A stretch of 37,767 nucleotides of DNA, from contig DATBDZ010000471.1 of NCBI GenBank assembly GCA_036276235.1, forward strand, positions 1 through 37,767, written 5' to 3'. Positions 9,895 through 16,834 of the stretch are shown in pieces (positions within the stretch are counted from its first letter, which is position 1; each line of letters opens with the position of its first letter). The DNA comes from JANWHF01 sp036276235. Its GTDB lineage: Bacteria; Planctomycetota; Phycisphaerae; Tepidisphaerales; Tepidisphaeraceae. Below the pieces are notes generated by a model that saw only the letters and a program-made list of their open reading frames with translations, searched no databases and was not told where the DNA came from. The position numbers were made by a program, and so were the translations under genes.

Positions 9895-10437
9895 TCACCG
9901 CCATTTGCGTTTGCCACGTCGCGCCGGCGGGGGGATCGGCGATCGGCGCATCACTGGCAACGCGTTGCTTGGTGTACTGTCCCAATTTTGATCGCTGCGC
10001 CTGATCAATTCCTGGCACGGATGCGCCGGGTCGTTCACCGCCGCCTTGACCAGATGGTAGTGGCGTCTGAGCCGCTGGCAGTACGCCTCGTCCGTCAGGA
10101 CAACGTTTTCGACCAGATCCAACAGCCCCGCCGACCATTGCGACTGTCTGTTCAGCGGGTCAAGGAACGTTTGCTCAGGCGGCTGAGATGGATCGTCGGG
10201 CGGCTCGAAGCCATGATTGATCGTCGCGACGTGTTTTTGCGCATAGCGGGCCAAAACGTTGAACATCACCCGGCGGCAATCACAACCGGGATCGACGCAA
10301 TACATCTCGTCCAATCCATAGGTGTCCGCCGGCAAAACCAGGCGGCCGTTCTCCCGCATCGGCGCGGTCACCGTGATACAACGAGTCTCTCGAATTGCCA
10401 GCTCCCGAAAGAACAGTCCAAATCGCATCATGCTCAT
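9895..10437 (-). CDS. protein of unknown function with Cys-rich segment
   Basis: The frame is open to a TTG at 10446, but I prefer the ATG at 10437 (MSMMRFG). The 180-residue product has no signal peptide or membrane span. It contains YCVDPGCDCRRVMFNVLARY, where three close cysteines could bind a metal, a middle part rich in Pro and Asp, and a basic C-terminus PPPARRGKRKWR. I do not recognise the family. The gene follows its own codon pattern with good base use in all parts and is not overlapped by any better frame. Confidence 0.6.
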   Translation of the reverse strand: MSMMRFGLFFRELAIRETRCITVTAPMRENGRLVLPADTYGLDEMYCVDPGCDCRRVMFNVLARYAQKHVATINHGFEPPDDPSQPPEQTFLDPLNRQSQWSAGLLDLVENVVLTDEAYCQRLRRHYHLVKAAVNDPAHPCQELIRRSDQNWDSTPSNALPVMRRSPIPPPARRGKRKWR

Positions 10438-10550
10438 GGAGGCCAAAGGGTAACGCGCACCGGCGGTGGGTCAACATCGACTTGCGATACCGGCATCAGC
10501 AGTTGCGTCAGTCCCAGAACGTTTCGCCGGGAAAATACGCTGTCCATCTA

Positions 10551-10641
10551 TCTTTTATCTTCTTTGCACTCTTTGTCTCTTTGCGTCTTTGCGCAATTCG
10601 GCTGCGCAAAGATGCAAAGAGACAAAGACGCAAAGAAAGCG
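10551..10641. repeat. degenerate-repeat hairpin, CTTTGCG family
   Basis: The left arm (10558-10595) repeats CTTTGCA/CTTTGTCT/CTTTGCGT. The right arm (10602-10639) repeats GCAAAGA/CAAAGAGA/CAAAGACG. They form a long imperfect hairpin with a short loop. It occupies the place downstream of the ParD-like gene where a toxin gene would be expected. Confidence 0.75.
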
Positions 10642-10704
10642 ATTTGGTGGGACGGATTTCCGCGGCATCACGTATCGAAGTCTTGGAGCGGTGAACGAGC
10701 GGCA

Positions 10705-10995
10705 TTATCCGGGTTTAGGCGAACCAGCCGCTTTCCGGCGTGAGGAGGACAGGAGCGTGCGACCTGCGGATTTAATCTCATCCACATCCCAGACAGCGAA
10801 ATCGCCGCGCTTGAAATCTTCGATTCCTGCGCGAGCCGCCGACCGCAGGTAGTTGTCGTAGGCGACGCGCGCACGTTCTTCTCGCTGAACAAGCTCGAGC
10901 AAGCCGTTCACCACATCGCTGGCGTTGGAGAATTCTCCACTGCGAATTTTCCGCTTGATATATCGCTGGGCGCTGACGTTTATCGACACGTTCAT
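10705..10995 (-). CDS. ParD-like ribbon-helix-helix antitoxin, orphan
   Basis: The 96-residue protein starts MNVSINVSAQRYIKRKIRSG, a ribbon-helix-helix opening of the ParD/CopG antitoxin type, followed by the SEFSNASDVV-like turn (GEFSNASDVVNGLLELVQRE) that is characteristic of ParD. The C-terminal half would wrap around a ParE toxin. GGAG lies five to six bases before the ATG, so the start is sound. In type II systems parE normally follows within a few bases, but the minus strand from 10704 to 10438 has no reading frame of that kind and is filled by a repeat hairpin. The last 20 residues (SSSRRKAAGSPKPG) look like a read-through tail. Either a toxin gene was lost or this regulator acts alone. 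Confidence 0.8.
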   Translation of the reverse strand: MNVSINVSAQRYIKRKIRSGEFSNASDVVNGLLELVQREERARVAYDNYLRSAARAGIEDFKRGDFAVWDVDEIKSAGRTLLSSSRRKAAGSPKPG

Positions 10996-11058
10996 CGTCG
11001 CTCCTTAGGGTGGATTATATTGTGCAGGGAACGAAGATAACACCGGCTCGTGATTTCT

Positions 11059-11664
11059 CTATGTTCCGGCCGAGGCACCACCTTTTACCGGCTCAAATAC
11101 GATGGCCGGCAGCGAGCCCCGCACGTCGATCTCCGGGTCGTCGGGCCGCGGTTGCTCCCCAATTTTAACGAGTTTCCCATTGATGTTCTTAAGCAGAGTG
11201 ATCGGCTTCTTCTTCCTGAATCGCTGCTTTGTCCGATCCCGCCCACGATCGTTCGTCGGATCGTACGGCACCTGCGCCGTCCTGAATTGGTTAGCCGCCA
11301 GGCGGCGTTCGAGCTCGCGGAGCATGTCCCAGTGGACCACCGCGTCCGGCCACAGCTTCGCTGTAACCTTCTCTCGCGTGTCGTGGTCAGGCGTGAGAAA
11401 GAAGATCGGCTCCATTCGCCAGTAGACCATCAACGCCGTTCCGCGATCGCAAAGCGGATGAGCCAGTGCGCGTTGAATCGGCTTGGTGCCGCCGTCCCAA
11501 TTCCAGCGATCGACGAATTCGTGCAGCTCTTCCGGCGTTTCGATTTGCCCGAGGACACGATCGAACTCCGTCCAGTATTCCGGCAGCTCGTCGGATTCCG
11601 CCCGGCCCCAGCCGCCATCGAGAAGCCATTTCACGCGCGAGGATTGTTCGGGAGTTAACGCCAT
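11059..11664 (-). CDS. DUF4274-like protein
   Basis: The 201-residue protein has the segment WNWDGGTKPIQRALAHPLCD followed by RGTALMVYWRMEP (about residues 54-86), which resembles the short DUF4274 domain where an N-W-D-x-G turn is followed by C-D-x-G/A-T-A-L. The rest is helical and charged, with a basic stretch RGRDRTKQRFRKKK in the C-terminal third. No membrane span is seen. DUF4274 proteins are of unknown function and often sit among immunity-type genes of polymorphic toxin systems. It begins seven bases after the stop codon of the Ig-like gene and is probably in one transcript with it. Assigned by memory of the motif only. Confidence 0.65.
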   Translation of the reverse strand: MALTPEQSSRVKWLLDGGWGRAESDELPEYWTEFDRVLGQIETPEELHEFVDRWNWDGGTKPIQRALAHPLCDRGTALMVYWRMEPIFFLTPDHDTREKVTAKLWPDAVVHWDMLRELERRLAANQFRTAQVPYDPTNDRGRDRTKQRFRKKKPITLLKNINGKLVKIGEQPRPDDPEIDVRGSLPAIVFEPVKGGASAGT

Positions 11665-11670
11665 CGTCCC

Positions 11671-12078
11671 TCACGGCTTAGTCCTAAACACCAGCAGATA
11701 CGGCACCGCCGACTGGCCGTTGGCGTCTTTGAAGCCGCCGAATTTTTCGCTGTTGACCCAGATCGCATACGTCGTTCCGGGCTTCAGATGAACCGGCAAC
11801 ACGCACGTGCGCTTATCCTCCAGATAATGCGGCTTGCCGCTCGTCTGCGGCGTGGTCTCCTTGCTGACCGCCGCCCATGACCAGGTTCCATCCTTCATCG
11901 GCTTGCTGAAGGTGATTTGGATCTCCTTGATGGCGGCATCGACGCCGTCCGCGCCGGCTTCCGGGACCGCCTTCACAACCACAGGCGGCACGCTGGCCAG
12001 AGTGATCTCGTCAGCCGCCTTGGCAACGCCGACGATTAGCAGAACGACGATGAGCATGCAATTGCGAAGCGGGGTCAT
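11671..12078 (-). CDS. secreted Ig-like (Big_5/SbsA-type) domain protein
   Basis: The 135-residue protein has a Sec signal peptide (about 1-21, NCMLIVVLLIVGVAKA followed by A/ADE). The remaining domain reads PPVVVKAVPEAGADGVD and then IKEIQITFSKPMKDGTWSW, the typical opening of bacterial Ig-like SbsA/Big_5 domains, and ends with LKPGTTYAIWVNS and VFRTKP. Such domains are usually one repeat of larger surface proteins; here one stands alone and may be exported or periplasmic. GGAGG lies five bases before the ATG. A 52-bp motif shared with five other genes lies 33 bases upstream of the start. Confidence 0.75.
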   Translation of the reverse strand: MTPLRNCMLIVVLLIVGVAKAADEITLASVPPVVVKAVPEAGADGVDAAIKEIQITFSKPMKDGTWSWAAVSKETTPQTSGKPHYLEDKRTCVLPVHLKPGTTYAIWVNSEKFGGFKDANGQSAVPYLLVFRTKP

Positions 12079-12110
12079 GATGCCTCCGAAGAGAGTTGCA
12101 TAGCGTGTGC

Positions 12111-12162
12111 GACGTTCAATAGTCCGGTCGTGCCGACCACTGTTTATTTTACCAAAACTTGC
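12111..12162 (-). repeat. shared upstream motif, copy 1
   Basis: The plus strand reads GACGTTCAAT, a GGTCG/CGACC hairpin and TTTTACCAAAAC. It lies upstream of the Ig-like gene. Confidence 0.5.
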
Positions 12163-12228
12163 AAGACGGTGCCGGTGAATTTCAGCAGTTCGTCGGGATG
12201 TGGTGAAACGTACAGTGAATTGTGTTAG

Positions 12229-12317
12229 CCGTGCACGGGAGGACCGGTGGGTGCGCGATGGTTTGATGTGTGCTTTATCGAGCGGATACGTCCGGGGCTT
12301 CCGCCCTCGGCTATCAG
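12229..12317. repeat. dispersed repeat of about 88 bp, copy 1
   Basis: It runs from CCGTGCACGG to CTTCCGCCCTCGGCTATCAG and matches 15706-15791 along its whole length with a few short gaps, at roughly three quarters identity by eye. Both copies lie in gaps downstream of minus-strand genes. No reading frame is shared. Confidence 0.65.
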
Positions 12318-12330
12318 GTGGGATGGCGCT

Positions 12331-12612
12331 TTATGCGGTTGCTCGATCGCTACGATGAATCGATCGCAGATATCTGCGGAGTGCGACCGCCATCAGCATC
12401 GCGCCGAGCATGCCTACGGGGATGCCAATCTTGACGAACAGCATGGCGTTTTCAAAGGCGCGCGCGATCATTCGGGGGTCTGCCATTCCCCCGGATGCCG
12501 CGACGTTTTCGTACGCGCGCGATTGAGCGAGTAATGTAAGCTCAACGCCGCCGCCGATGCCTGCGACGAACATCACCAGGCCGATCAGTCCGACGACGTC
12601 ATGTCGATTCAT
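12331..12612 (-). CDS. small two-span membrane protein
   Basis: I place the start at the ATG at 12612, since GAGG lies seven bases upstream; the frame is open further. The 93-residue product begins MNRHDVVGLIGLVMFVAGIG, giving one membrane span at about 7-28 and another at about 61-80 (VKIGIPVGMLGAMLMAVAL), with a polar loop between and a basic tail RRYLRSIHRSDR that should lie in the cytoplasm. The family is not recognised. It has copy 2 of the shared motif upstream. Confidence 0.6.
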   Translation of the reverse strand: MNRHDVVGLIGLVMFVAGIGGGVELTLLAQSRAYENVAASGGMADPRMIARAFENAMLFVKIGIPVGMLGAMLMAVALRRYLRSIHRSDRATA

Positions 12613-12643
12613 GGGGTACCTCGGCGAGGCCGAACGTTGGACC

Positions 12644-12696
12644 AACGTCTAATGGCCGGCACTAGGCCGACGAAATCTGAATTTACCAGAACGCGC
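12644..12696 (-). repeat. shared upstream motif, copy 2
   Basis: The plus strand reads AACGTCTAATGGCCGGCAC, then GGCCGAC and AATTTACCAGAACGCGC. It lies upstream of the small membrane protein gene and 18 bases after the stop of the ankyrin gene. Confidence 0.55.
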
Positions 12697-12713
12697 GGCG
12701 CGATGTCGGCGGT

Positions 12714-13526
12714 CTATTGCACCGGGTCATTAGTTGAAGTCCGCGGACCGCTAGGAACATCCAACAGTCGGCGAATGGCGGCGGTCGCCGGAAATCCCTC
12801 CGGCACCAGGTCGGCTGGTCGTCTACCATCCCTGTCCCGTGCGTCGAGACACGCGTTCCGATGCCGAAGGAACCGGATCGCGCTCTTGCGGTATCGGCCG
12901 TGGCCCTTGGCGAGGACGTGAAGTGGCGTCCTTCCCGCTGAATCGGCGGCATCGATGTCCGCGCCGGCGTCGAGCAGCATTCGCATCAGGCGTTTATAGA
13001 CGCGGTACTTGCCAGCCGCGACATGCAACGCGGTCGAGCCGTCGGCCGACGAGGCCCTTACGTTTGCATGCCGATCGATCAGGAACCGTGTCGCGGCCAG
13101 CGACGCACGATCGGCGGCGATGTGAAGAGGCGCCCACCCAATCGCGTGGTATTTGTCGCCAGTCGGCGGCCGAACGGGAGCGCTCGGATCGGCCCCGCGG
13201 TCGAGGAGCCAAGACAGGCAGCGTACATCGTCGCGGTAGGTCGATCCGGTCACCCAGTGGATCGACTGCATACCAAAAAGATCCCACACGTCCACGCGCG
13301 CCCCAGCCTCGAAAAGCAAGTTGGCCTTAGCGAGATCGCGGGCGGAGTAAACCGCAAAAGTAAGCGGTGTCCTGCCGTCAGCAGAACAGGCGTTGGGGTC
13401 GTCACCCGCAGTTAACCGTTCCCGAACGTCGGCGGCGGTGCCCTCGAAGACCGCGTAGAACAGTTCAAATGCCTCCGGAAATTTCGGGCGCATGAACGCG
13501 CGGTGTTCTTCCGTTCCTGCAAGCAC
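12714..13526 (-). CDS. ankyrin-repeat protein
   Basis: The 270-residue protein starts at a GTG (13526) with GGAG six bases upstream. After a short lead it carries about six ankyrin repeats, with readable cores DGRTPLTFAVYSARDLAKA, IGWAPLHIAADRASLAATRF, DGSTALHVAAGKYRVYKRLM and AGRTPLHVLAKGHGRYRKSA. Such proteins bind partner proteins; no other domain and no export signal are visible. It resembles neither in order nor in sequence the longer ankyrin gene at 6901-8409, so the two are not recent duplicates. Copy 3 of the shared motif lies just upstream. Confidence 0.85.
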   Translation of the reverse strand: MLAGTEEHRAFMRPKFPEAFELFYAVFEGTAADVRERLTAGDDPNACSADGRTPLTFAVYSARDLAKANLLFEAGARVDVWDLFGMQSIHWVTGSTYRDDVRCLSWLLDRGADPSAPVRPPTGDKYHAIGWAPLHIAADRASLAATRFLIDRHANVRASSADGSTALHVAAGKYRVYKRLMRMLLDAGADIDAADSAGRTPLHVLAKGHGRYRKSAIRFLRHRNACLDARDRDGRRPADLVPEGFPATAAIRRLLDVPSGPRTSTNDPVQ

Positions 13527-13551
13527 CGATTACTCCGCCGATTAACGGATC

Positions 13552-13606
13552 AATGTGTAACGGTCGGCACCGAACCGACTGACCCACTTTTGAGTTTACC
13601 ACAACC
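13552..13606 (-). repeat. shared upstream motif, copy 3
   Basis: The plus strand reads AATGTGTAACGGTCGGCAC, then CCGAC and GAGTTTACCACAACC. It fills the gap between the stop of the gene at 13607 and the ankyrin gene start. GTCGG pairs with CCGAC. Confidence 0.5.
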
Positions 13607-14032
13607 TTATGTCTGCCGTCGGCCCCACCCGAACACTTCCCAATGATGGTACATCAGCACCCACTCGCCCGATTGCGGCACTACTTCCACATCATCCGAA
13701 CTGGGATAGCAGAAGTCATCCCAGTACTGGGTGAATATTTCCCAGGTCGTCCGAACGGCGGTTGACGAGTTCCATTGCACAATCACCTGCTCCGTGAGCG
13801 CGATCGGAAGCTCTCGAAGCCACTTCGTGCCTTGGTCGCAGGGAATATCTGCCGACGCAGTTTGAATCTCGCTGAATGACGATCGATCGAACTCGCCACG
13901 GGCCGTGACACCCGGCGGCATCGGCGCGTGCGGAATTGGCACGATCTGTGCCATGACCTCCGGTGGCAGCACGTTGTGCGACGGCTGCGTCCACCGCCAT
14001 GCGAGGGGGAATGTGTAAGAATCGTCGGGCAT
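13607..14032 (-). CDS. protein of unknown function, 141 residues
   Basis: The product is a soluble, acidic protein rich in Trp and Tyr (FTQYWDDFCYPSSDDVEVVP, WVLMYHHWEVFGWGRRQT at the end). I do not recognise the family. Its size, acidity and place 14 bases behind an Imm7-like gene would suit a second immunity protein, but that rests on position only. It is the only gene of this stretch without its own copy of the shared motif, which implies transcription together with the Imm7-like gene. Confidence 0.65.
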   Translation of the reverse strand: MPDDSYTFPLAWRWTQPSHNVLPPEVMAQIVPIPHAPMPPGVTARGEFDRSSFSEIQTASADIPCDQGTKWLRELPIALTEQVIVQWNSSTAVRTTWEIFTQYWDDFCYPSSDDVEVVPQSGEWVLMYHHWEVFGWGRRQT

Positions 14033-14046
14033 CGTAGGTTTTCCCG

Positions 14047-14460
14047 TTAGCTCTCAAGCGGCGGCTCGACCGTCGGAAAGTACGGCGACAGGAACGGGTC
14101 GGCCATCTCTGAAAGATTCCCGCGCGCTAATCGCCAGACGCGAAACTCGTTATCTTGTCCCGCTGCCTCGTCGTCGTGGATATAGAGCAGGCCGTAGGAT
14201 GCGGGCAATTCCGCCGCCACCCAGCGAAACAGCTCGATCACCGGCGCGAACTTGTGATTGCGGAGGCCATGCGCGATCAGCACCGTTTGGCCATTGCCGG
14301 TCTGCTTCACCTCGAACAGCGAGAACTCATCGTGGATCTCGTTGATAGCCGCCCGCACCCGCTTGATAGCTTCGACCTCCGGGCCGCGACCGATCGGCTT
14401 GAAGTCCGAGCCATCAAGATCGGGAACGCGGATCACCGCCCACCCGTGGAACTCAAACAC
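14047..14460 (-). CDS. Imm7-family immunity protein
   Basis: I choose the GTG at 14460 because GGAGG lies seven bases upstream and the product then opens MFEFHGWAVIRV, as Imm7 proteins do; the frame is open to a TTG at 14496. The 137-residue product has the family's second half: ASYGLLYIHDDE followed by FRVWRLARGNLSEMADPFLS and PYFPTVE. Imm7 proteins neutralise toxin domains of polymorphic contact-dependent systems. No matching toxin gene is visible anywhere in the window, so the gene is an orphan that would protect against neighbours' toxins (inference). Copy 4 of the shared motif overlaps the region in front of the start. Confidence 0.85.
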   Translation of the reverse strand: MFEFHGWAVIRVPDLDGSDFKPIGRGPEVEAIKRVRAAINEIHDEFSLFEVKQTGNGQTVLIAHGLRNHKFAPVIELFRWVAAELPASYGLLYIHDDEAAGQDNEFRVWRLARGNLSEMADPFLSPYFPTVEPPLES

Positions 14461-14487
14461 GTCGAAGCCTCCGCTGGATAAGGGACC

Positions 14488-14540
14488 AACGTTCAAATGG
14501 CCGGCTTCCCGCCGACCGGTATCAAAGTCACCAAAGCGCC
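14488..14540 (-). repeat. shared upstream motif, copy 4
   Basis: The plus strand reads AACGTTCAAATGGCCGGC, then GCCGACC and AAAGTCACCAAAGCGCC. It lies directly upstream of the Imm7-like gene. Confidence 0.5.
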
Positions 14541-14579
14541 CGACGTGGCGCAGGTCCGTTGTAACGGGTGGTCATGCAA

Positions 14580-15071
14580 CTACTCGGCCAGCACACGCGC
14601 TCTGATTCGATCGAATACTTTTGCGTACGGCCCGTTAATCAGCTCAAGCTTTATCCCGGCGGCGATGCACTCAAAGCTGCTGTCATGGAAGAGAAACAGA
14701 AAATGCCGGCTGCGAGTGTCGTCGGGCGTCTTTGGAAACGAGTGCCGGTTAAGCATTGTCAGTTCGCGAATCCAATCGGAATTGCGCACTTCAAAGATGC
14801 CATAGCTTAGGCCGCGCGTACGCGGGATCCCGCGCCAAGCTTCGTCGTTGGGATATCCGAACTTCGTGATTGAGCACATCTCAAACTCGACGAGTGCGAC
14901 TCCGGCCTCCTCCATGTACGGGCCGCCGTACGGGCTCATGCGATCGGTCGGCCGCATTGCATTGAAGGTGAGGAACGCGCTGGACTCGGTTTGCACAAGA
15001 ACCGCCCGCGAAATGGCGGCTTCGGGGCGGCAACCGAGTTCGAGCTCTATGACGGTTTCTGGTTCTGGCAT
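14580..15071 (-). CDS. conserved protein of unknown function, 163 residues
   Basis: The soluble product contains the stretch SITKFGYPNDEAWRGIPRTR followed by LSYGIFEVRNSDWIRELTML and HFLFLFHDSSFECIAAGIKL. I have a memory of this KFGYPNDEA...FHDSxFECIA wording from unnamed bacterial proteins, but no function is known to me. No membrane segment or signal peptide is present. The ATG at 15071 has no ribosome binding site and sits five bases after the shared motif (copy 5), so an alternative start inside the gene is possible. It lies directly upstream of the Imm7-like gene. Confidence 0.7.
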   Translation of the reverse strand: MPEPETVIELELGCRPEAAISRAVLVQTESSAFLTFNAMRPTDRMSPYGGPYMEEAGVALVEFEMCSITKFGYPNDEAWRGIPRTRGLSYGIFEVRNSDWIRELTMLNRHSFPKTPDDTRSRHFLFLFHDSSFECIAAGIKLELINGPYAKVFDRIRARVLAE

Positions 15072-15079
15072 AATGGATC

Positions 15080-15132
15080 GACGCTCAATGGCCGTCGCAG
15101 CTCCGAGTACCTTCCAATCTACCAGAGCGCTC
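15080..15132 (-). repeat. shared upstream motif, copy 5
   Basis: The plus strand reads GACGCTCAATGGCCGTCGC, then CCGAGTACC and AATCTACCAGAGCGCTC. AATGGCC is repeated in inverse as GGCCATT at 15148-15154. Confidence 0.45.
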
Positions 15133-15163
15133 GCAGCGCGAGGCGGGCCATTGCGCCGTTATG

Positions 15164-15604
15164 TCATCCGGCACTATTGGGTGACACAGAATTGCGTGAC
15201 CTATTGTCATGCGGGGCAACGATCAACATGAGAAGGACCGATTCAGCCGCCAGCGCGACCAGCACCCACGGAATAGCGTACAGCGTCGGGTCTGGTGTCG
15301 GCAGCGATGAAAGCCATGGATGTGAATTTGAGTACCAGACGGGCGCCGTTCCGCCGACACCGACTTGGCCGTACTGCTTGTTTCGCCAGTCGCGGTGACT
15401 GTGCCCTGTGTAGCCTGCGCCCGCCGCGGAGTAAGTGTAGTAAACTGTACCGTGCGATCCTTCATCGGTGATTAGGGCAGTACCCTGGACGCCGTCGCGG
15501 AGCACCCAGTAACGTGTATACGCGCCGCTGAACCAAAGAAAAATGCCCCAGCCCAGCACGAGTGCGGGCACGGCGGCAACGAACCTCTGGGTCCACGGTT
15601 TCAT
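15164..15604 (-). CDS. membrane protein, DUF3592-like
   Basis: The product has a span near its start (FVAAVPALVLGWGIFLWF), an extracytoplasmic part of about 80 residues with VYYTYSAAGAGYTGHSHRDW, and a C-terminal span (YAIPWVLVALAAESVLLML). Two spans enclosing a small beta-rich domain, with a Y-x-Y strand and G-x-Y/H following, are the look of DUF3592 proteins. I use the ATG at 15604 (MKPWTQ); the frame continues to 15661, but that part coincides with the shared motif (copy 6). No ribosome binding site is clear for either start. Confidence 0.6.
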   Translation of the reverse strand: MKPWTQRFVAAVPALVLGWGIFLWFSGAYTRYWVLRDGVQGTALITDEGSHGTVYYTYSAAGAGYTGHSHRDWRNKQYGQVGVGGTAPVWYSNSHPWLSSLPTPDPTLYAIPWVLVALAAESVLLMLIVAPHDNRSRNSVSPNSAG

Positions 15605-15620
15605 GGGCTGGATGGCCGAC

Positions 15621-15676
15621 GGGCGTGCGATGGCCGGCAGCGCGCCGATCGACACCTTCATTCTATCAAAACGCGC
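15621..15676 (-). repeat. shared upstream motif, copy 6
   Basis: The plus strand reads GATGGCCGGCAG, then GCGCCGATC and TTCTATCAAAACGCGC. It lies upstream of the DUF3592-like gene. Confidence 0.45.
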
Positions 15677-15705
15677 AACTCGGTACCGGTGATTTGTTTC
15701 GTTCG

Positions 15706-15791
15706 CCGTGCCCGGAAGGGCCGGTGGATGCGCGGTTTTTAATGCGTGATTGATGAGAGCATGCGTCCGGGCTTCCGCCCTCGGCTATTAG
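15706..15791. repeat. dispersed repeat of about 88 bp, copy 2
   Basis: CCGTGCCCGG to CTTCCGCCCTCGGCTATTAG; partner of 12229-12317 in the same orientation. It lies in the gap downstream of the esterase gene. Confidence 0.65.
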
Positions 15792-15853
15792 AGTAATCGG
15801 GATCGCTCTTAAGAGTCCCTGTTACCCCGTACATCTTGGCCAATTAATCGACT

Positions 15854-16801
15854 TCAATCCGGCCGACTGGGCAATCGTCCCGACGGACCAGGATCTCCCC
15901 GTTGCGGCGGCATCACATCGGGCATCTCCGGCACCTTGGGATTTTCCAGAAGATAATTCTTCAAGTCGCAATCCTTCAGGCTCTTGAGCGCGTCCACAAC
16001 GATCTTCGCATTCAGAGCCGCGCCAGCCCAATTGGGATGAACGGCTTCATTGGGCGGGAATAGCTGTGACTGGACTTTTTCCATGCCGAGCTTGTCGTAT
16101 TCGCCGGCGATCAGATCGTTGAGCGGGATGAAGGTAGCGCCCTCCTGCTCGGCGGCTTGCCTGGCCCAGAGCGCGTAGTCATTGGTGTTGCGATTGACCT
16201 TGCCATCGGTCCAGCGGTTGCGCGGGATGAGGGAGAGGACGATCGGCGTGGCGCCTTTGGCTTTGATCTGCTGAATGTATTGCCGCATGTACCAGCCGAA
16301 CGAATGGGCGGGTTGCATGGCGGGTGCAGTCGTGGGCTCGGTCGTCGCGGGAGCGGTGGTCGCTGTGCCGCGGCGGGGCGCGGCTCGACTGATTGTCGGC
16401 AGGAGCTGGGTTTGGTCTCCGTTGCCTCGCAGAGACGCGCGGCTGTCGTTGTGGCCAAACGCGATCAGAACGTAATCGCCGCGCTGAATTTTCGGCAACA
16501 CGATCGGCCAGAGATTGGGCGATTCCAGGTAGCTACGGGAGGAGGTGCCGCCCATCGCGTCATTGACAACATAGATGCGGCTGGCGTCGAAGTAGTACTT
16601 CATCATATGCCCCCACCCAAACTGGCCGGCGGTAGCGCCGTTATCGAACGAGCCATTGCGGATGGTGGAGTCGCCAATGAGAAACAGCGCAGGCTTGTGA
16701 GCCGCCGGCGCGGGTTGAGCGCCGGCGCACTGAGCCAGGGCAATGACGACTGAGAGGGCGAGAATCTGAAAGATGCAATGATGCGGGGCGAAGGCGGGCA
16801 T
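15854..16801 (-). CDS. SGNH-hydrolase, rhamnogalacturonan acetylesterase type
   Basis: The ATG at 16801 is preceded by GGAAGGA and opens a Sec signal peptide (residues about 1-28, ILALSVVIALAQCAGAQ). The 315-residue protein carries block I LIGDST (Ser45 nucleophile), the block II Gly in GGTSSRS, block III FGHNDS (Asn118), and the terminal His in AVHPNWAG (His255). Relatives remove acetyl groups from rhamnogalacturonan and similar plant polysaccharides outside the cytoplasm. The residue three before the catalytic His, normally Asp, is Glu252. A Thr/Ala/Pro-rich insert (about 140-163) interrupts the domain between blocks III and V. It stands alone, without pectin-degradation partners in the window. 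Confidence 0.85.
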   Translation of the reverse strand: MPAFAPHHCIFQILALSVVIALAQCAGAQPAPAAHKPALFLIGDSTIRNGSFDNGATAGQFGWGHMMKYYFDASRIYVVNDAMGGTSSRSYLESPNLWPIVLPKIQRGDYVLIAFGHNDSRASLRGNGDQTQLLPTISRAAPRRGTATTAPATTEPTTAPAMQPAHSFGWYMRQYIQQIKAKGATPIVLSLIPRNRWTDGKVNRNTNDYALWARQAAEQEGATFIPLNDLIAGEYDKLGMEKVQSQLFPPNEAVHPNWAGAALNAKIVVDALKSLKDCDLKNYLLENPKVPEMPDVMPPQRGDPGPSGRLPSRPD

Positions 16802-16834
16802 AATGTGTCCTTCCAAAAGTGATATAATAGCGGC

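Noticed and set aside
10447..10704. ParE toxin gene behind the ParD-like antitoxin
   Set aside because: No minus-strand frame of about 90 codons is present; the space is taken by a repeat hairpin.
12111..15676. Classical integron attC sites
   Set aside because: The six motifs lack matching RYYYAAC and GTTRRRY ends that could pair, and no integrase gene is in the window. I keep them as a cassette-like motif of unknown kind.
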